Of a stretch of 64,000 nt of DNA, positions 34,120 to 45,500 are shown piece after piece (the stretch's first letter is position 1; each line of letters opens with the position of its first letter). Source of the stretch: Morinoia aosen (lineage: Eukaryota > Arthropoda > Malacostraca > Amphipoda > Talitridae); the NCBI GenBank assembly GCA_030386875.1, contig CM059558.1, positions 11,045,501 through 11,109,500 on the forward strand. Direction: 5' to 3'. Position numbers and translations under genes: made by a program. Under the pieces are notes generated by a model. It saw only the letters and a program-made list of their open reading frames with translations. It had not been told where the DNA came from and made no database searches.

Positions 34120-35322
34120 CTGCAGTATAAATGGATGATCACACAACAAATTTGTTGTTTTTTCTTTACATGGATTCTTTACAATTTCATATAAGAAAAA
34201 ATCCCATTATCTCTGCAATATGGTGCAGAATGTCTGCAATTGAGAAACACACACAAATATAGATACCATGACGGTCTAGTTTGATGCTTGCACAGAAACG
34301 GAGAGGAATGACATAAAATGCAACCTTCGACTGGTTTATCTACTCTAGTGCACACAGGTGTACATACACACACATACAAGTAAGCATGTTTGCAAATGGC
34401 AGCATATAGGCTTGAATATAGGCTTGAATATATATAGGCTTGAATTTTAAGACAATGATTGGGGAGATTGTTCAGCAATGGAGATACAAGGCAAATGAGA
34501 TTTGTCAATACTTATTCAGTATATTCTGTTACTAATAATTATTTTTGAGACCCAAGATGACGAGTTATTTTCGCTTTGAATTCTCTCGGTCTTTGAGGGA
34601 TTTTATTACTCAAGGGAAGTTTTTTCCACAGTAAGGCGCCTGATATGGACAGTGCATTCTGCTCTAAGTGAGATGAACGATAGTTGACTAAGACATTATT
34701 GTTTCTGTTCGGTTTTTGATTGGTTACAGTAGGTGGATGGAAACTCACTATCTCAGCATTGCTCTGAGAGTGCTCGCCGTGGCACAGTGGTTAAGTGATC
34801 GGCTTTGTATGTTGGAGACGAGAGTTCGTATCCCGGCGCTGGCGCGGCGATTTTACCCGTTGGGTATAATGGAAAGCTCAAGCACAATACCCCACTCAAC
34901 CCAGGTATCGGAAATGGGCATCGGCTTTACGGGGGAACCGTAATGGTGTCCTATATATAGTGTTACTTAAAAGACATTTGGAAAACCAATGCTCAAGATC
35001 ATATGTATCAGGCTTGATTGGAAATAAAGCATCCCAAAGATGTCGATGTTACCCCCTACTTTAGGAAGATATAACGAGGAGAATACGTATTGGGCCTTCT
35101 GCGTGAGGAGCCTTTCTTGGATGGGAATCCAGCCGAGTTTATTGAGGAGGGTGGTTACGTGATCACTTCTTTTGAAATTGCCGTTGCATACCACCTTGGC
35201 AGCAAAGTGCATGCACTTTGTAAGTCCCTTTGAAGGTATTGAGGTATGTCTCCCCATACTAGGTTGCAGTAGTCAATGCGCGATAATACCAGCGATTGAA
35301 TGGCTAATAATCTGGACTTTTC
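34120..35322 (-). pseudogene. Family B LINE, copy 3, interrupted by a SINE
   Basis: It starts at about 35322 (EKSRLLAIQSLVLSRIDYCN) and runs through LVWGDIPQYLQRDLQ and LGWIPIQERLLTQKAQYVFS to about 35065. It is interrupted by 296 bases and resumes at 34768 with SFHPPTVTNQKPNRN...SISGALLWKKLPL to a stop at 34539, then a CA-rich 3' UTR to about 34120. Only the C-terminal part of ORF2 is present, with at least one frameshift near 35215. Comparison with copies 1 and 2 fixes the interruption to within two bases. Confidence 0.75.
34769..35064 (+). mobile_element. tRNA-derived SINE
   Basis: The head (34772-34850) carries RNA polymerase III promoter boxes at tRNA-like spacing: TGGCACAGTGG (A box, about 34779-34789) and GAGTTCGTATCCC (B box, about 34822-34834). 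A tRNA-unrelated body follows to about 35064. The element interrupts a LINE reading frame on the opposite strand. No poly-A tail and no clear target duplication longer than two bases was found. It is not a functional tRNA gene: it lacks a clean acceptor stem pairing. Confidence 0.7.
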
Positions 35323-35324
35323 GT

Positions 35325-36585
35325 TGATGGCAACACTTCCATAGACTTTCCCTTCCGATGCGCTCGAATGATCGAGCGCATTCCCGCCATTCAAGATGAA
35401 AATTAACATACCGCTATAACTCATTACTTCTGGGTGATAACCTTTACTGTGTTCTTAACTCAAAGATCCTAGAATTGGGTTCAGGGCTCCGCAGGGTGAG
35501 CTAATTATAAATTACAAAGTATTCAAACGTACTTTAAGGGTAGGCGCATTTATATCCGCATCGTACTGACGGCACGCATCGTACGCATTGGATTTTAGTA
35601 TTCTTTACATTATTTCAAATGGGACTGCGCGCATTTGACCGCATCGTACGCATCGGACATCGGCAATGCCGACGAGGATCCCCGAAAGAGCATTCAATCC
35701 GATGCGTACGAACGATGCGGATGGCCTCATACGGCATTTACCGGCAGATGTGCGACCCCATCGTCGCATCGTCGATATAATATCGTTTAATTCTATATCA
35801 TTTATTTCTATATAAAGGTGATGGCGGTGATGGTCCCCAAGATGGCGGCAGCCATCTTGGGTGCCGGGTGGCCGCCATTGGAGATGATGTAAACGGACGT
35901 CACTAGAAATCTTTATTTATAATTTTCACTAGAAGAAATGTGGCAACCCCTCACGACCCAACCTCTTTACGTTTGTAAAAGGGGGTTAGCTTCCGTTATT
36001 AATTAAATTCTGCGTAGCGCGCTCGCAGCGTGGTTGGAACATCCTGTCCTCTAGCTCACGAAAGCCAACTTTATAGTCGAATGATTAAAAACTAACGCAT
36101 CAGCGAGCAGAATGACATTCGGTTAAAACGCATTTAAATGCATTCCTTTAGGGATTGTATGGATTGGCATTCTTAATTTCCGTGAGGCACCTAAAATACA
36201 TATTGACCGTATTTTCTTTCGCTATATACATTTCCAGAATGTTGAGAAGGTGACAGAGTTTTGAATACGTCATGCAGAGTAACGAAAAATTTTTACATCA
36301 TATTTTACCAAATCAGGGAACAATATATGAAATTATACTGATTCCAGCCTTTTCTGTGCATGTTGTGAATCCATGTTTCCCTTTTTTAACTTTCTGTTCT
36401 TCTGCTTCTGCCAGCAAACAGCTAACCACTATAATTTCTTACTCTTCACTATCACTGTTCAACATTTTCACAACTCAAAGGCCTGTTGACACGCGCAGTG
36501 GGCAAGCGTTTCACCAGGAAAGAGAGGCTTAAACCTCGCCCATTTTCTCTCGTTTCAGACTGAATGGAGCACTAGAAAAAGAAAA
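35325..36585. other. No gene recognised; inverted-repeat patches
   Basis: Holds CCGCATCGTACGCATCGGA (about 35640) with a near complement at 35698-35722, and a GATGGC hairpin at 35836-35861 (CCAAGATGGC/GCCATCTTGG). The phrase at about 36478-36520 (AGGCCTGTTGACACG) recurs inverted at 39262-39305. These look like small MITE-type elements. Confidence 0.4.
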
Positions 36586-37570
36586 AGAAGAAAAATGTTT
36601 ATTTCCAAGTTTTCACATGAGACACATGCCAACATATTGGCTTTTAAAAGTATCTTAAATATAGGGCATCCTAAAACAAATGTTCCATGCGAGGAGTACT
36701 AATTGACAAACCATCCGAGGTGTACAAGTAGATAAGCCATACGAGGCATAAAAATAGACAAACTATACGAGGTGTACTAATAGACAAACTATCAGAGGTG
36801 TACAAGTACATAGACCATACGAGGCATATTAATTGACAGAATATACGAGGCGTACTAATAGACAAACCATTCGTGGTGTGCTAGTAGTCTAACAAAAGTT
36901 CTATACTAGGAGTACTAATTGACAAACCATTCGAGGTGTACAAATAGATAAGCCATACGAGGCATAATAATAATAGGCAAACTATACGAGTATGCTAATA
37001 GACAAGCTATCAGAGGTGTACAAATAGGTAGACCATACGAGGCATATTAATAGACAAAATATACGAGGCGTACTAATAGACAAACCATACGTGGCGTGCC
37101 AATAGTCTATCTCTGTCAAGGGTATAGTTGAATGAGAAATGAAAAATATGCCCTAAAGATATGCAAAGCCCTATCACAACCAAAAACATATTTCATATCA
37201 TCTCGATATTCACCACATCATGCGAACATGGGTACATGGGATAAAATAGAGATACAGTGTAAGCCGGTCACCACTCATGATTGACAAATATCTACAAAAT
37301 ATTGGTAGAAATGGGTAAACAAACATATATTCAATATCAAAATTCATTGCTTGTACAACATAAGGACAGAAAGATAATTTTACTACGATTCATATGCTCA
37401 AATTGCACTTCATTTCATTAATTATATTTGTCATTAATCCGATTCACAGAAACGCCCTCTGGGGAAGTGATAGATCTATTTTTGAATCATTTCGCTATTG
37501 CAATAAAATTTATTAACCGGATGGCTTTTGCGTAAAGAAATGAAATAGAAACATGTATATCTATTTATGT
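36586..37570 (-). mobile_element. Minisatellite-bearing element, copy 2
   Basis: Reverse-oriented counterpart of 7631-8755. It contains the same distal phrase (GACACATGCCAACATATTGG), the array at 36685-37105, GAATGAGAAATGAAAAATAT near 37130, and CACAGAAACGCCCTC near 37447, in mirrored order. Divergence between the copies is substantial. Confidence 0.6.
36685..37105 (-). repeat. 26-bp minisatellite, second copy
   Basis: Units of the type ACTAATAGACAAACCATACG with GAGGTGTACAAATAG variants, the reverse complement of the array at 8235-8668. It again has two higher-order blocks, each ending in AGTCTA (near 36886 and 37088). Confidence 0.8.
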
Positions 37571-38539
37571 AGATACATATATATACACCTACACACGTAC
37601 ACACACATATTAATATATATATACCTATTGAAAATGAAATATTAGAATAAAATGCATATATAAGATAAAAGATAAAAGCAACCTACCATCTACTACACAC
37701 AAAATTACAGTTGAGCTCACTGTAATCCTAAGAAATTTTTCGCAAAAAAATAACTAAAAGGAAAAGAAGACTTCGAAAAACATAAAAATGAGCTCGTTTT
37801 TAATTTTTTCACAGAAATTTTTAAGAAAAATCAGGTTATAGTCAAGAAGCAACACGACTCTTCAGCATTATACGGACATGTGTACGTGGGATAAAATGGA
37901 GTAACATTGTGGCCGAATATCACATCTGAGTGGAGAATATTCGCAAAATTGGCACATATAGGTAGATTAGGCCTTGATCCAAAGTGGCAATTTTAATTAC
38001 ATAAATTTAGAGTTTTTTCCGATTTGAAAGTTCAGTACTAGTGTGCGCTGAACGCCCGAAAAAAATAAATAAAAAGACTAAATGCAATGCTTAAATTACC
38101 CCCTTCCCCCCCAGCTCAGCCGAAAATCGATTGAAAACTTCTTCGAGAATGATTTTGAAATAGCGAGACAACGTTAGCCAAAAATTTAATTTATTATAAA
38201 CTTTGCACAACCCTCACATCTATAAACCTGTTTATTGGTGTACACACAAAATATATTTCATGGTATATTTGTCATACGGACGTTAAATAATAATACAGAA
38301 AAGAGAAAGAAATAACAAAATAAAGATGAGGAAATGCTCCTAGTTATGGAAAGAACGTTCGTTCTGCTGCACTGAACTAACGGCTGTGGTGCTCATTGTT
38401 GTCGACAGAAATAAGTAAGATGAATATGCGAATCGCTTAGCAAACGTAAAATGTAATAGTTTCTAAATTTTTAACAGAAATTTCAGGAAAAATTCAAATT
38501 TCTGATAGATGGGAAGTTCACACCGAAATGCTGCAGGCC
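37571..38539. other. No gene recognised
   Basis: AT-rich, with CA/TA low-complexity sequence at 37555-37640. No supported gene. Confidence 0.4.
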
Positions 38540-38870
38540 CTATGACAGAGATGCAAAATGACGTGACACATTTACTCTAAATTCTTTTCCAGTTTTAGAG
38601 TTTTTGATATGCTGGAGAAGCTTGTTCCACAAAAAAGCTCCAGAAACTGAGAGAGCTTTTTGTCCCACGTTAGATGAACGGTAACTGACTAAAACATCGT
38701 TCCTCCGGTTTGGTCTTTCGTTTGGGATATTAGATGGAAAAAATTTTACCACCTCTGCATTACTTTGGGGGAGGTACAGAGAGGAGAATACTCGTCGAGC
38801 TTTCTGGATCATGAATCTGTTCGGTATTGGGATCCAGTCGAGTTTTCTTAAAAGAGGAGTGTGTCTGGGC
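38540..38870 (-). pseudogene. Family B LINE, copy 4 (C-terminal stub)
   Basis: The frame from about 38865 reads LLRKLDWIPIPNRFMIQKAR, VFSSLYLPQSNAEVVKF, then VGQKALSVSGAFLWNKLLQ to a stop at 38540. It corresponds to the last 100 or so residues of family B ORF2. The upstream join at about 38870 is to unrelated sequence. Confidence 0.7.
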
Positions 38871-38929
38871 CCCCAGACAACCCAGACAAGAGTGTGTCTG
38901 GGTTTGGTCTTCATCGAGCTATCCAATGC

Positions 38930-39480
38930 TTGCCAGTGCGATTATAGATGCTGAACGTGTAGGGTGTGTCGTCTCTGCTCCCTGCCTACACGTTCTCTTG
39001 GAAAAGTGGCGTTTAGCTGCCAAAAAAGGACTTTTTTAAGCCAACGCTTCGCACACATTTTCCTCATTCGTTTTTGTTTCTTCTTTAAAGCCGCGACAAC
39101 TGATATAGATTGAAAGCGCCATTGCCTGTCGCAGAGCCACCTTCGTACGTTATCTCTCTACCGCTGCTAGGAGCAGACTGAGGATTTTATTTGGAGCAGT
39201 CTGCACCTCTGCCATGGTCCGTGTGGACACGCTGGCTCGTACAAGTACTATACTGGGCTCGTGATGAAGCGCTCGCCCACTGGCCGTGTCAACAGGCCTT
39301 TATACACGACGTAGATATGGATTATGTCCATCCAGAGAGATCTTAGCATCAGAGTTGCGGATGGTGGATGGTCCAATGCTGATAATGTGGGCAGAAAATC
39401 CGATGAGACCGATGCGTGCCGTCCGTACAATGCGGAGTTGCGGACCAATGTGCACCTATGTGCGCAGACGAATGAGAATG
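38930..39480. other. Unassigned; possible MITE remnant
   Basis: 39262-39305 (GTGTCAACAGGCCTTTATAC) is inverted relative to 36478-36520, and GATGCGTGCCGTCCGTACAA-type sequence near 39412 resembles the GATGCGTACG patch at 35700. No gene recognised. Confidence 0.35.
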
Positions 39481-39617
39481 TCTTCTCGAATGAGAAGAAA
39501 GACTTTAAATAAGAAACAACGCAGTATGAGGAAATTGTATGAAAGAAACAGAATTACTGAGGATGAATGGCAGAGTGCATGGAATGAGTACAAGGACCAG
39601 CAGAAGAAAGTAAGGGG
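39481..39617 (+). pseudogene. LINE-T, 5' fragment left of the BEL insertion
   Basis: Encodes a basic, helix-rich stretch including ERNRITEDEWQSAWNEYKDQ, up to the insertion point. The reading frame continues without a base lost on the far side of the BEL element at 55994, counting the 5-bp duplication AGGGG (39613-39617) once. The upstream end near 39481 is probably a 5' truncation. Confidence 0.75.
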
Positions 39618-41836
39618 TGTCGCGCCCTTATTCCCCTTCGCCAGGTAAGAAAAACACCGGAAGAAGAAGGAGGTTGTATTGGGCGCGGTTGAATACGTCA
39701 CTGCAAAAACAAGAGTTATTTAGTTCTACAAATGGATGCACTACCTAGGCTTCGGCTCGGAACTTTATATCTTTTCCTTGGAGCACTGATTCCAATTAGA
39801 TACAATATTTCCTCGAAGTGGTTAGAATCGTTGAAACAGCACCGGAATGCTGAGTCGTAGTCACAACAAAATGTTCACACAAATTTGAAAGAAACGAGAC
39901 GGAAGCAAGGTAAGCCATTTCATAATAGAGCCACCATTATATTATTACTTTCAAAGTCAGGATTTTTCACCCAATTGCTGCAATTTTTACTCACGTACTC
40001 AGCAAAGATTAGATTATAATGACATCGAAAGGGTGCGAAATTTAGGTTGCGCACAAGTTCAATCATGGACTTCTCAGTAAGAGATAAACGGCTTAAGAAA
40101 GTTGAGTCATAGAGACGAAAGCAACAAAACAAAAGCTATGAGTTACACGATACGCAAACTTTCGTAATAGACAGAAAAGAGGGGGAATCGAAAACCTAAT
40201 CAATGTATGTATATTTTTAAAATATTTCTCATGAATTCTATCGTGAACAAATGAAATACCTAAAAAGGGCTAAAAACATCACTTTAAATTTGGGGCCCGA
40301 ACGATACAAAAGAGAAACTCTACTCAACTACGAAATTATTTCATAAAAAATACTCTACCGATAAGGACAGCAACTTTACAGAGTAGCCATAGCCTTCAAT
40401 GAGGAGCGCTAATTCCCGATATTCAAGTTCACAAAGGCGATCAATGCCTCTGCGATTTAAACAGTTTCAAAACAACGCAGATTTCAAGAAAAATAAGAAG
40501 CACTGCGAGAAAACAAATGTAAAATTTGATAAGAAGTTTCTAATCGTCTTCGATTTATTACTAGAGCTTAGATCACTTGACACGACGGAAAACAAGGTGG
40601 TACGTATTACACTTAAATACTTACATCTTTATATGCGAGACCTCCGCTATGACACATACCCTAACCTAATCATCACGTTTTACATTGCCTGTAAAGTAAA
40701 AGAAATCACATTAAATTGTTATCAAACGCACACGAGATTTACAAACCAGACTAGGCTTAACTTTACAATGACACCAAAGGGCTCAAGGTCGGCCATTTTT
40801 TTATATGGCGCTCGAGGCGCAGTAATACACGACACCTGTATATAGATGACTCGTAAATGCACAAGAGAATCAAATGATATCATAACTCTGCAAATTAAAG
40901 CATCTCGGCCCCTTCAATAAATAACGCACTTCTTCGATCATACAAATGATTTTGAGACTCAGTGGTCAAAACTTACAGAGAAATAAAAAATCACTTGAAC
41001 AAGACAAAACGCACAGTGAAAACGTTCTGAAGCTACCGAAGCACACATTTGAAAACCTGACACCCGCAAAGGTAGAATGGCTATCTACCGTTCTTACAGA
41101 TATAAGGCACACTTTCACTTCAGTTCCTTATTCTATATTAAGTTCGATCATCACTTAAAAAAGAATTAACGCACATTTAATGCGCAGGCACAAGAGAAAT
41201 TAGAAGGGCGCCTGAGCACGAAATGTCACACCTTGCTCTCAGAAGAGCTCCAGCTACAGTGCGAAAACGGGAGCTAATCCCAAGGGACGCCAACGGGAAT
41301 GTTGCCAAACCCCAGCATACGCTTAAGAAAAAACCCAGATCAGCGAAAAAAGGCGTTAATGAATAAATTTTCTTACACTTTTCTATTGTTTTCGTGGTTA
41401 CCAAGTAGTACAATCATTTTAGCTCCTTGAAATTAATTGTTTTGCCAACACAATTTATGACTGTAAACCCCAGGAGACAGATAAAAACCCAGATTCGCGG
41501 ATAAAACCCCAGAATGCGCAGGCACAAGAGACTTAGAATCAAGATTGGCAGAGAACTTCAGCAATTAATTCTACATACCCGAACAGAACTAGAACGTTTG
41601 ATAAGTATCGGAGTTTTTTATTCTTATTTTAAATAAAGATATTATCGACTTCATAAATCGACATTTAGTGACATTAACGATTAACTTTGCTGATACGATT
41701 AAGTTATTGACCTAATATCGCTCATTTCAAAATCACGAATTCCTTCTGGAACTTTTGAGACAGTCAAATGAGAAACTGTTCATTTAAAATGATGGGCTAA
41801 AACCGAAATGACTTAAAGACGGAGAAAGGCATGACA
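39618..41836 (-). repeat. BEL 3' LTR (2219 bp)
   Basis: Direct repeat of 53771-55988. By eye the two differ at about 14 positions, including a one-base indel near the end (AAAGACGGAG versus AAAGCGGAG). Open frames inside (for example 148 codons at 40399-40845) recur in both LTRs on the strand opposite to gag-pol, and the differences within them change amino acids, so they are not supported as genes. Confidence 0.92.
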
Positions 41837-41850
41837 CTCCCCCCTATTTC
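41837..41850 (-). promoter_or_regulatory. BEL polypurine tract
   Basis: On the minus strand AAATAGGGGGGAG lies directly before the 3' LTR, the expected primer site for plus-strand DNA synthesis. Confidence 0.7.
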
Positions 41851-41956
41851 GAAAAAATACACAGAAAACATCCTTGCGACGGCTTGAAGAGAGCACGTAA
41901 AGAGTACCTTAGCTTTGTACACGATAATCAGTAACATTACGCTTATACTAAAAGAC

Positions 41957-42344
41957 TGTAATATAGCGAGTAGTGTAAGTTCTAGTTAGAGAGACCAATA
42001 GTTGGCAACGCTCGAGACAGCAACACTCGCGGCCAGTCTACAAGTGAACTCGGGCTCGACAACAAGTAAATGTTGACCGAGTGTGTAAATAATATTACCT
42101 ACTGTGGTTGGTATCTAACTTCTTAATTTCTAAACTAATGTACTAATTCTATGCTACCCTATTCTATATATTCCTTTCTATCTCCGCTCTGCTCTCGCTA
42201 ACCACATTCTGGTATCTGAGTATCTAGTTATGTTGTAAGGTATCCAAGAGGTGAGTAAACTATTTTACCTAACTTGATGTCTATTACTATGTTGTGTCTA
42301 TGTCTATGTGAAACCTATACTGTGCTATAGTGTAGGTTGTGATA
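41957..42344 (+). repeat. Gypsy 5' LTR (388 bp)
   Basis: Starts TGTAATATAGCG and ends GGTTGTGATA; no difference from 46666-47053 was seen. The 3' boundary is set by where the two copies stop matching and by the target duplication. Confidence 0.93.
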
Positions 42345-42362
42345 TTGGCGACGAGGATTTGG
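42345..42362 (+). promoter_or_regulatory. Gypsy primer-binding site
   Basis: TTGGCGACGAGGATTTGG directly follows the 5' LTR, the expected place for the tRNA primer. TGGCGAC-type starts are common in gypsy elements; the cognate tRNA was not determined. Confidence 0.65.
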
Positions 42363-42584
42363 TAGAACTGCTGGAAGTGACTAAGTGGTCGTGACTACTG
42401 ACTAGTGAGGGAACATAAAATTTGCCTAGTGAAATTTTTTGTTATTGTTGTTGTGCTGCTCACTGGTGTTGCTAGACTGGCTAGACTATGTTAGTGAAGA
42501 ATCTCAGAATTGATCAAGGGATTGTACTATTTGTGCTGTGAAAATTTTTTTTACAGTGTGTTTTTGACTTACTAAAAATTCAAT

Positions 42585-45500
42585 ATGCCATTGATAGGTT
42601 CAGTAGGAGAATTTAATCCTGTAGAGGAAGAATTTGGAGACTATGAAACTAGATTACACTGCTATTTTTTAATAAACAAAATAGAGGAAAATAAAAAAGC
42701 CCCCACCATAATTTCACTAGTGGGTCCTAAAATTGCTAGGCTCATTAGAGACCTCGTGTCTCCTAAAAAAGTACTTGATGCTACTTATGACGAGATTGTG
42801 GAAGCGTTGAGACGGCATTTTAAGCCAACAAGAAATCAAATCTTTGAGAGGTTTAGGTTTCATAAGCGGAACCAGAGACAAGGGGAAAGCATTGCGGATT
42901 TTGTGGCTAGCTTGAAAGCACTTTCTAATACCTGTAATTTCAAACAGGAAGTGCTAGAAGAGACCCTGCTGGATCGTTTCATTTTGGGTGTGTCCAGTAA
43001 TGAAATTCAAAATTGCTTGCTAAATGAGGCTGGCCTGACATGGCAAAAGGCCATGGATCTAGCTACTGCTAAAGAAACCACACTGAGAGAAACAGTGGGG
43101 TTGAGGCAACCAAATTCAATTCTAAATGTAGGCCAGAGCAGAGTTAAGCAAACTGCTATTAAGCCTCAGGGCAAAACTCAGACTCAAGCTAACCCCAAAT
43201 CAGCATGCAGCGGCTGTGGTAATCTGCACTGGCGTAGAGATTGCCCCTATAAAGACAGTGTTTGTCATGGTTGTGGCCAAAAAGGCCATCTTAAGAAATG
43301 TTGTTTTAAATTGACTATTAAGAAATCTGATAAAGGCAACAAAAATAATTTTGTGCATGCTATGCATGAAAAAAGGGGGAGGGAAAACCACCCTAACCCT
43401 AATGGAACTAGCAATGGAACCAGTGCAGACTACCCAGCCCCCAATCCAGAATGTTATGGGGACATTTTTGCTTTAGCCGAGGAAATGAAACCCCCAATCA
43501 AAATAAAATTGTTACTAAATGGTGTGCCATTAGAGATGGAGGTAGATACAGGTGCTGCCAGGTCTATCCTTTCAATGGCCACCTACTCTAAAATTCCAGC
43601 TAAGTCAAGACCCGAGCTGAGACCTTCTGATGTTAAGCTTAGGACTTATGGGGGAGCTGAGCTGGTAGTTTGTGGGGAGATTAGGGCTAACATCCAGCGT
43701 GAATCTAGTGGTATGGTTCCTCAGCTAGCAACTATTGTGGTTGTAGACAGGGAGGGGCCAGCCTTGCTGGGTAGGGACCTGATTGATTTCCTTGGGCTAA
43801 CTATAGTTTCCAATAATGTCAACAAAGTGATCACTTGCCCTGAAGAGTTAGCAAATAAATTCCCCGACCTTTTTCAACCAGGTCTAGGTTGCTTTAAGGG
43901 AAGAAAATTCAAAATAGAAGTGGATCCAGCCATACCACCAAAGTTCTGTAAGGCCAGGAACGTGCCTTACACACTTAGACCTAAGGTGGAGGCTGAACTT
44001 GATAGACTGGTGCAGGAAGGTATCCTCACCCCTGTACAGTATTCAAGATGGGCGGCGGCGATCGTCCCTGTGCTCAAGGCTGATCAAAGCATCCGCATAT
44101 GTGGGGATTACAAACTCACAGTCAACAGAGCCACTAGGCTTGATACCTACCCCATACCCCGAGTGGAGGATCTATTTAGCGGGTTAGCAGGAGGAGTTAT
44201 ATACTCCAAGCTAGATATGTCTCAGGCATACGCTCAACTACCCTTGGATGAAGACTCCAAGGAACTCACGGTAATAAACACCCACAGAGGTTTATTTGCC
44301 TACAACCGTCTCAGCTTTGGAATTGCGTCCGCACCTGGAATCTTTCAGCGTGCCATGGAAGGACTATTGCAGGGCCTCCCAGGAGTGTTCTGCTACCTGG
44401 ATGACGTCCTGGTGAGTGCCACTAATGAGAAAGAGCACAACAAGCGTCTCTATCAAGTCTTATCTAAACTACAGGAGGCAGGGCTAAAACTGAAAATGGA
44501 TAAATGTCAAATTGGAGTGCCACAGGTATCCTACCTTGGATACCAAATCGACAAGGACGGATTGCACCCCACTGCCGAGAAGGTAGCAGCAATCCAGAAT
44601 GCACCAGCTCCTACTAATGTGACTCAACTGAGAGCCTACCTGGGGCTGTTAAATTTCTATAGGAAATTTCTAAAATCATCTGCAACCATGCTGGAGCCCC
44701 TAAATACCTTACTGAGGGATAAAACCCCTTGGAAATGGGATGCAAGTCAGGAGAGAGCCTTCCAGGAATCTAAACAAGCCCTCCTGGACTCTCAGACTCT
44801 AGTCCACTTTGACCCTCAGAAACCCATAGTGGTAGTGGCTGACAGTATTGCGTATGGTGTGGGAGCGGTGCTGTGTCACCTTATTGATGGGATTGAACGC
44901 CCCGCCTATTTTGCCTCCCGAACTCTAACAGCAACAGAACGCAACTACTCTCAAACTGAGAAAGAAGCCCTAGCTATGGTGTTCGCACTTCGAAAATTTC
45001 ATTGCTACCTGTGGGGACAGGATTTCACTGTGGTTACGGACCACAAACCTTTGTTAGGACTATTTGATCCGGGTAGAAGCATTCCTCCGATGGCATCCGG
45101 GCGCATCCAAAGGTGGGCTTTACTACTGCAGTCCTACAAGTTCACCTTGCGTCACCGGTCTGGCGTGCTGTTGGGTACGGCTGATGCTCTCAGTCGTCTA
45201 CCCTTGACAACTCCCGAGGAAGCCACACCTATTCCTGCGGAATGGACGTCCTTAGTAAACTTCCTCGAGTCAGCTCCAGTCACCAGCACCCACATCCGCG
45301 ACAGCACCCTAAGGGACCCAGTACTTTCAAAGGTATACAAATACTGCCAAGTAGGCTGGCCTTCGATGGTAATTGGTGACCCTGATCTCGCTCCGTATAC
45401 TAGGAGGCGAGACGAATTGTCCACACAAAATGGCTGTGTGCTCTGGGGGGCAAGAATTATTGTACCCCAAGCTCTCAGACAAGCCATTGTGGAGGAACTT

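Noticed and set aside
34772-34850. Functional tRNA gene
   Set aside because: A and B boxes are present but the acceptor stem does not pair cleanly and the sequence continues into a SINE body.
40399-40845. 148-codon ORF in the BEL LTR (also 54552-54998)
   Set aside because: Present twice only because the LTR is duplicated; both differences between the copies change amino acids, and it lies antisense to gag-pol.
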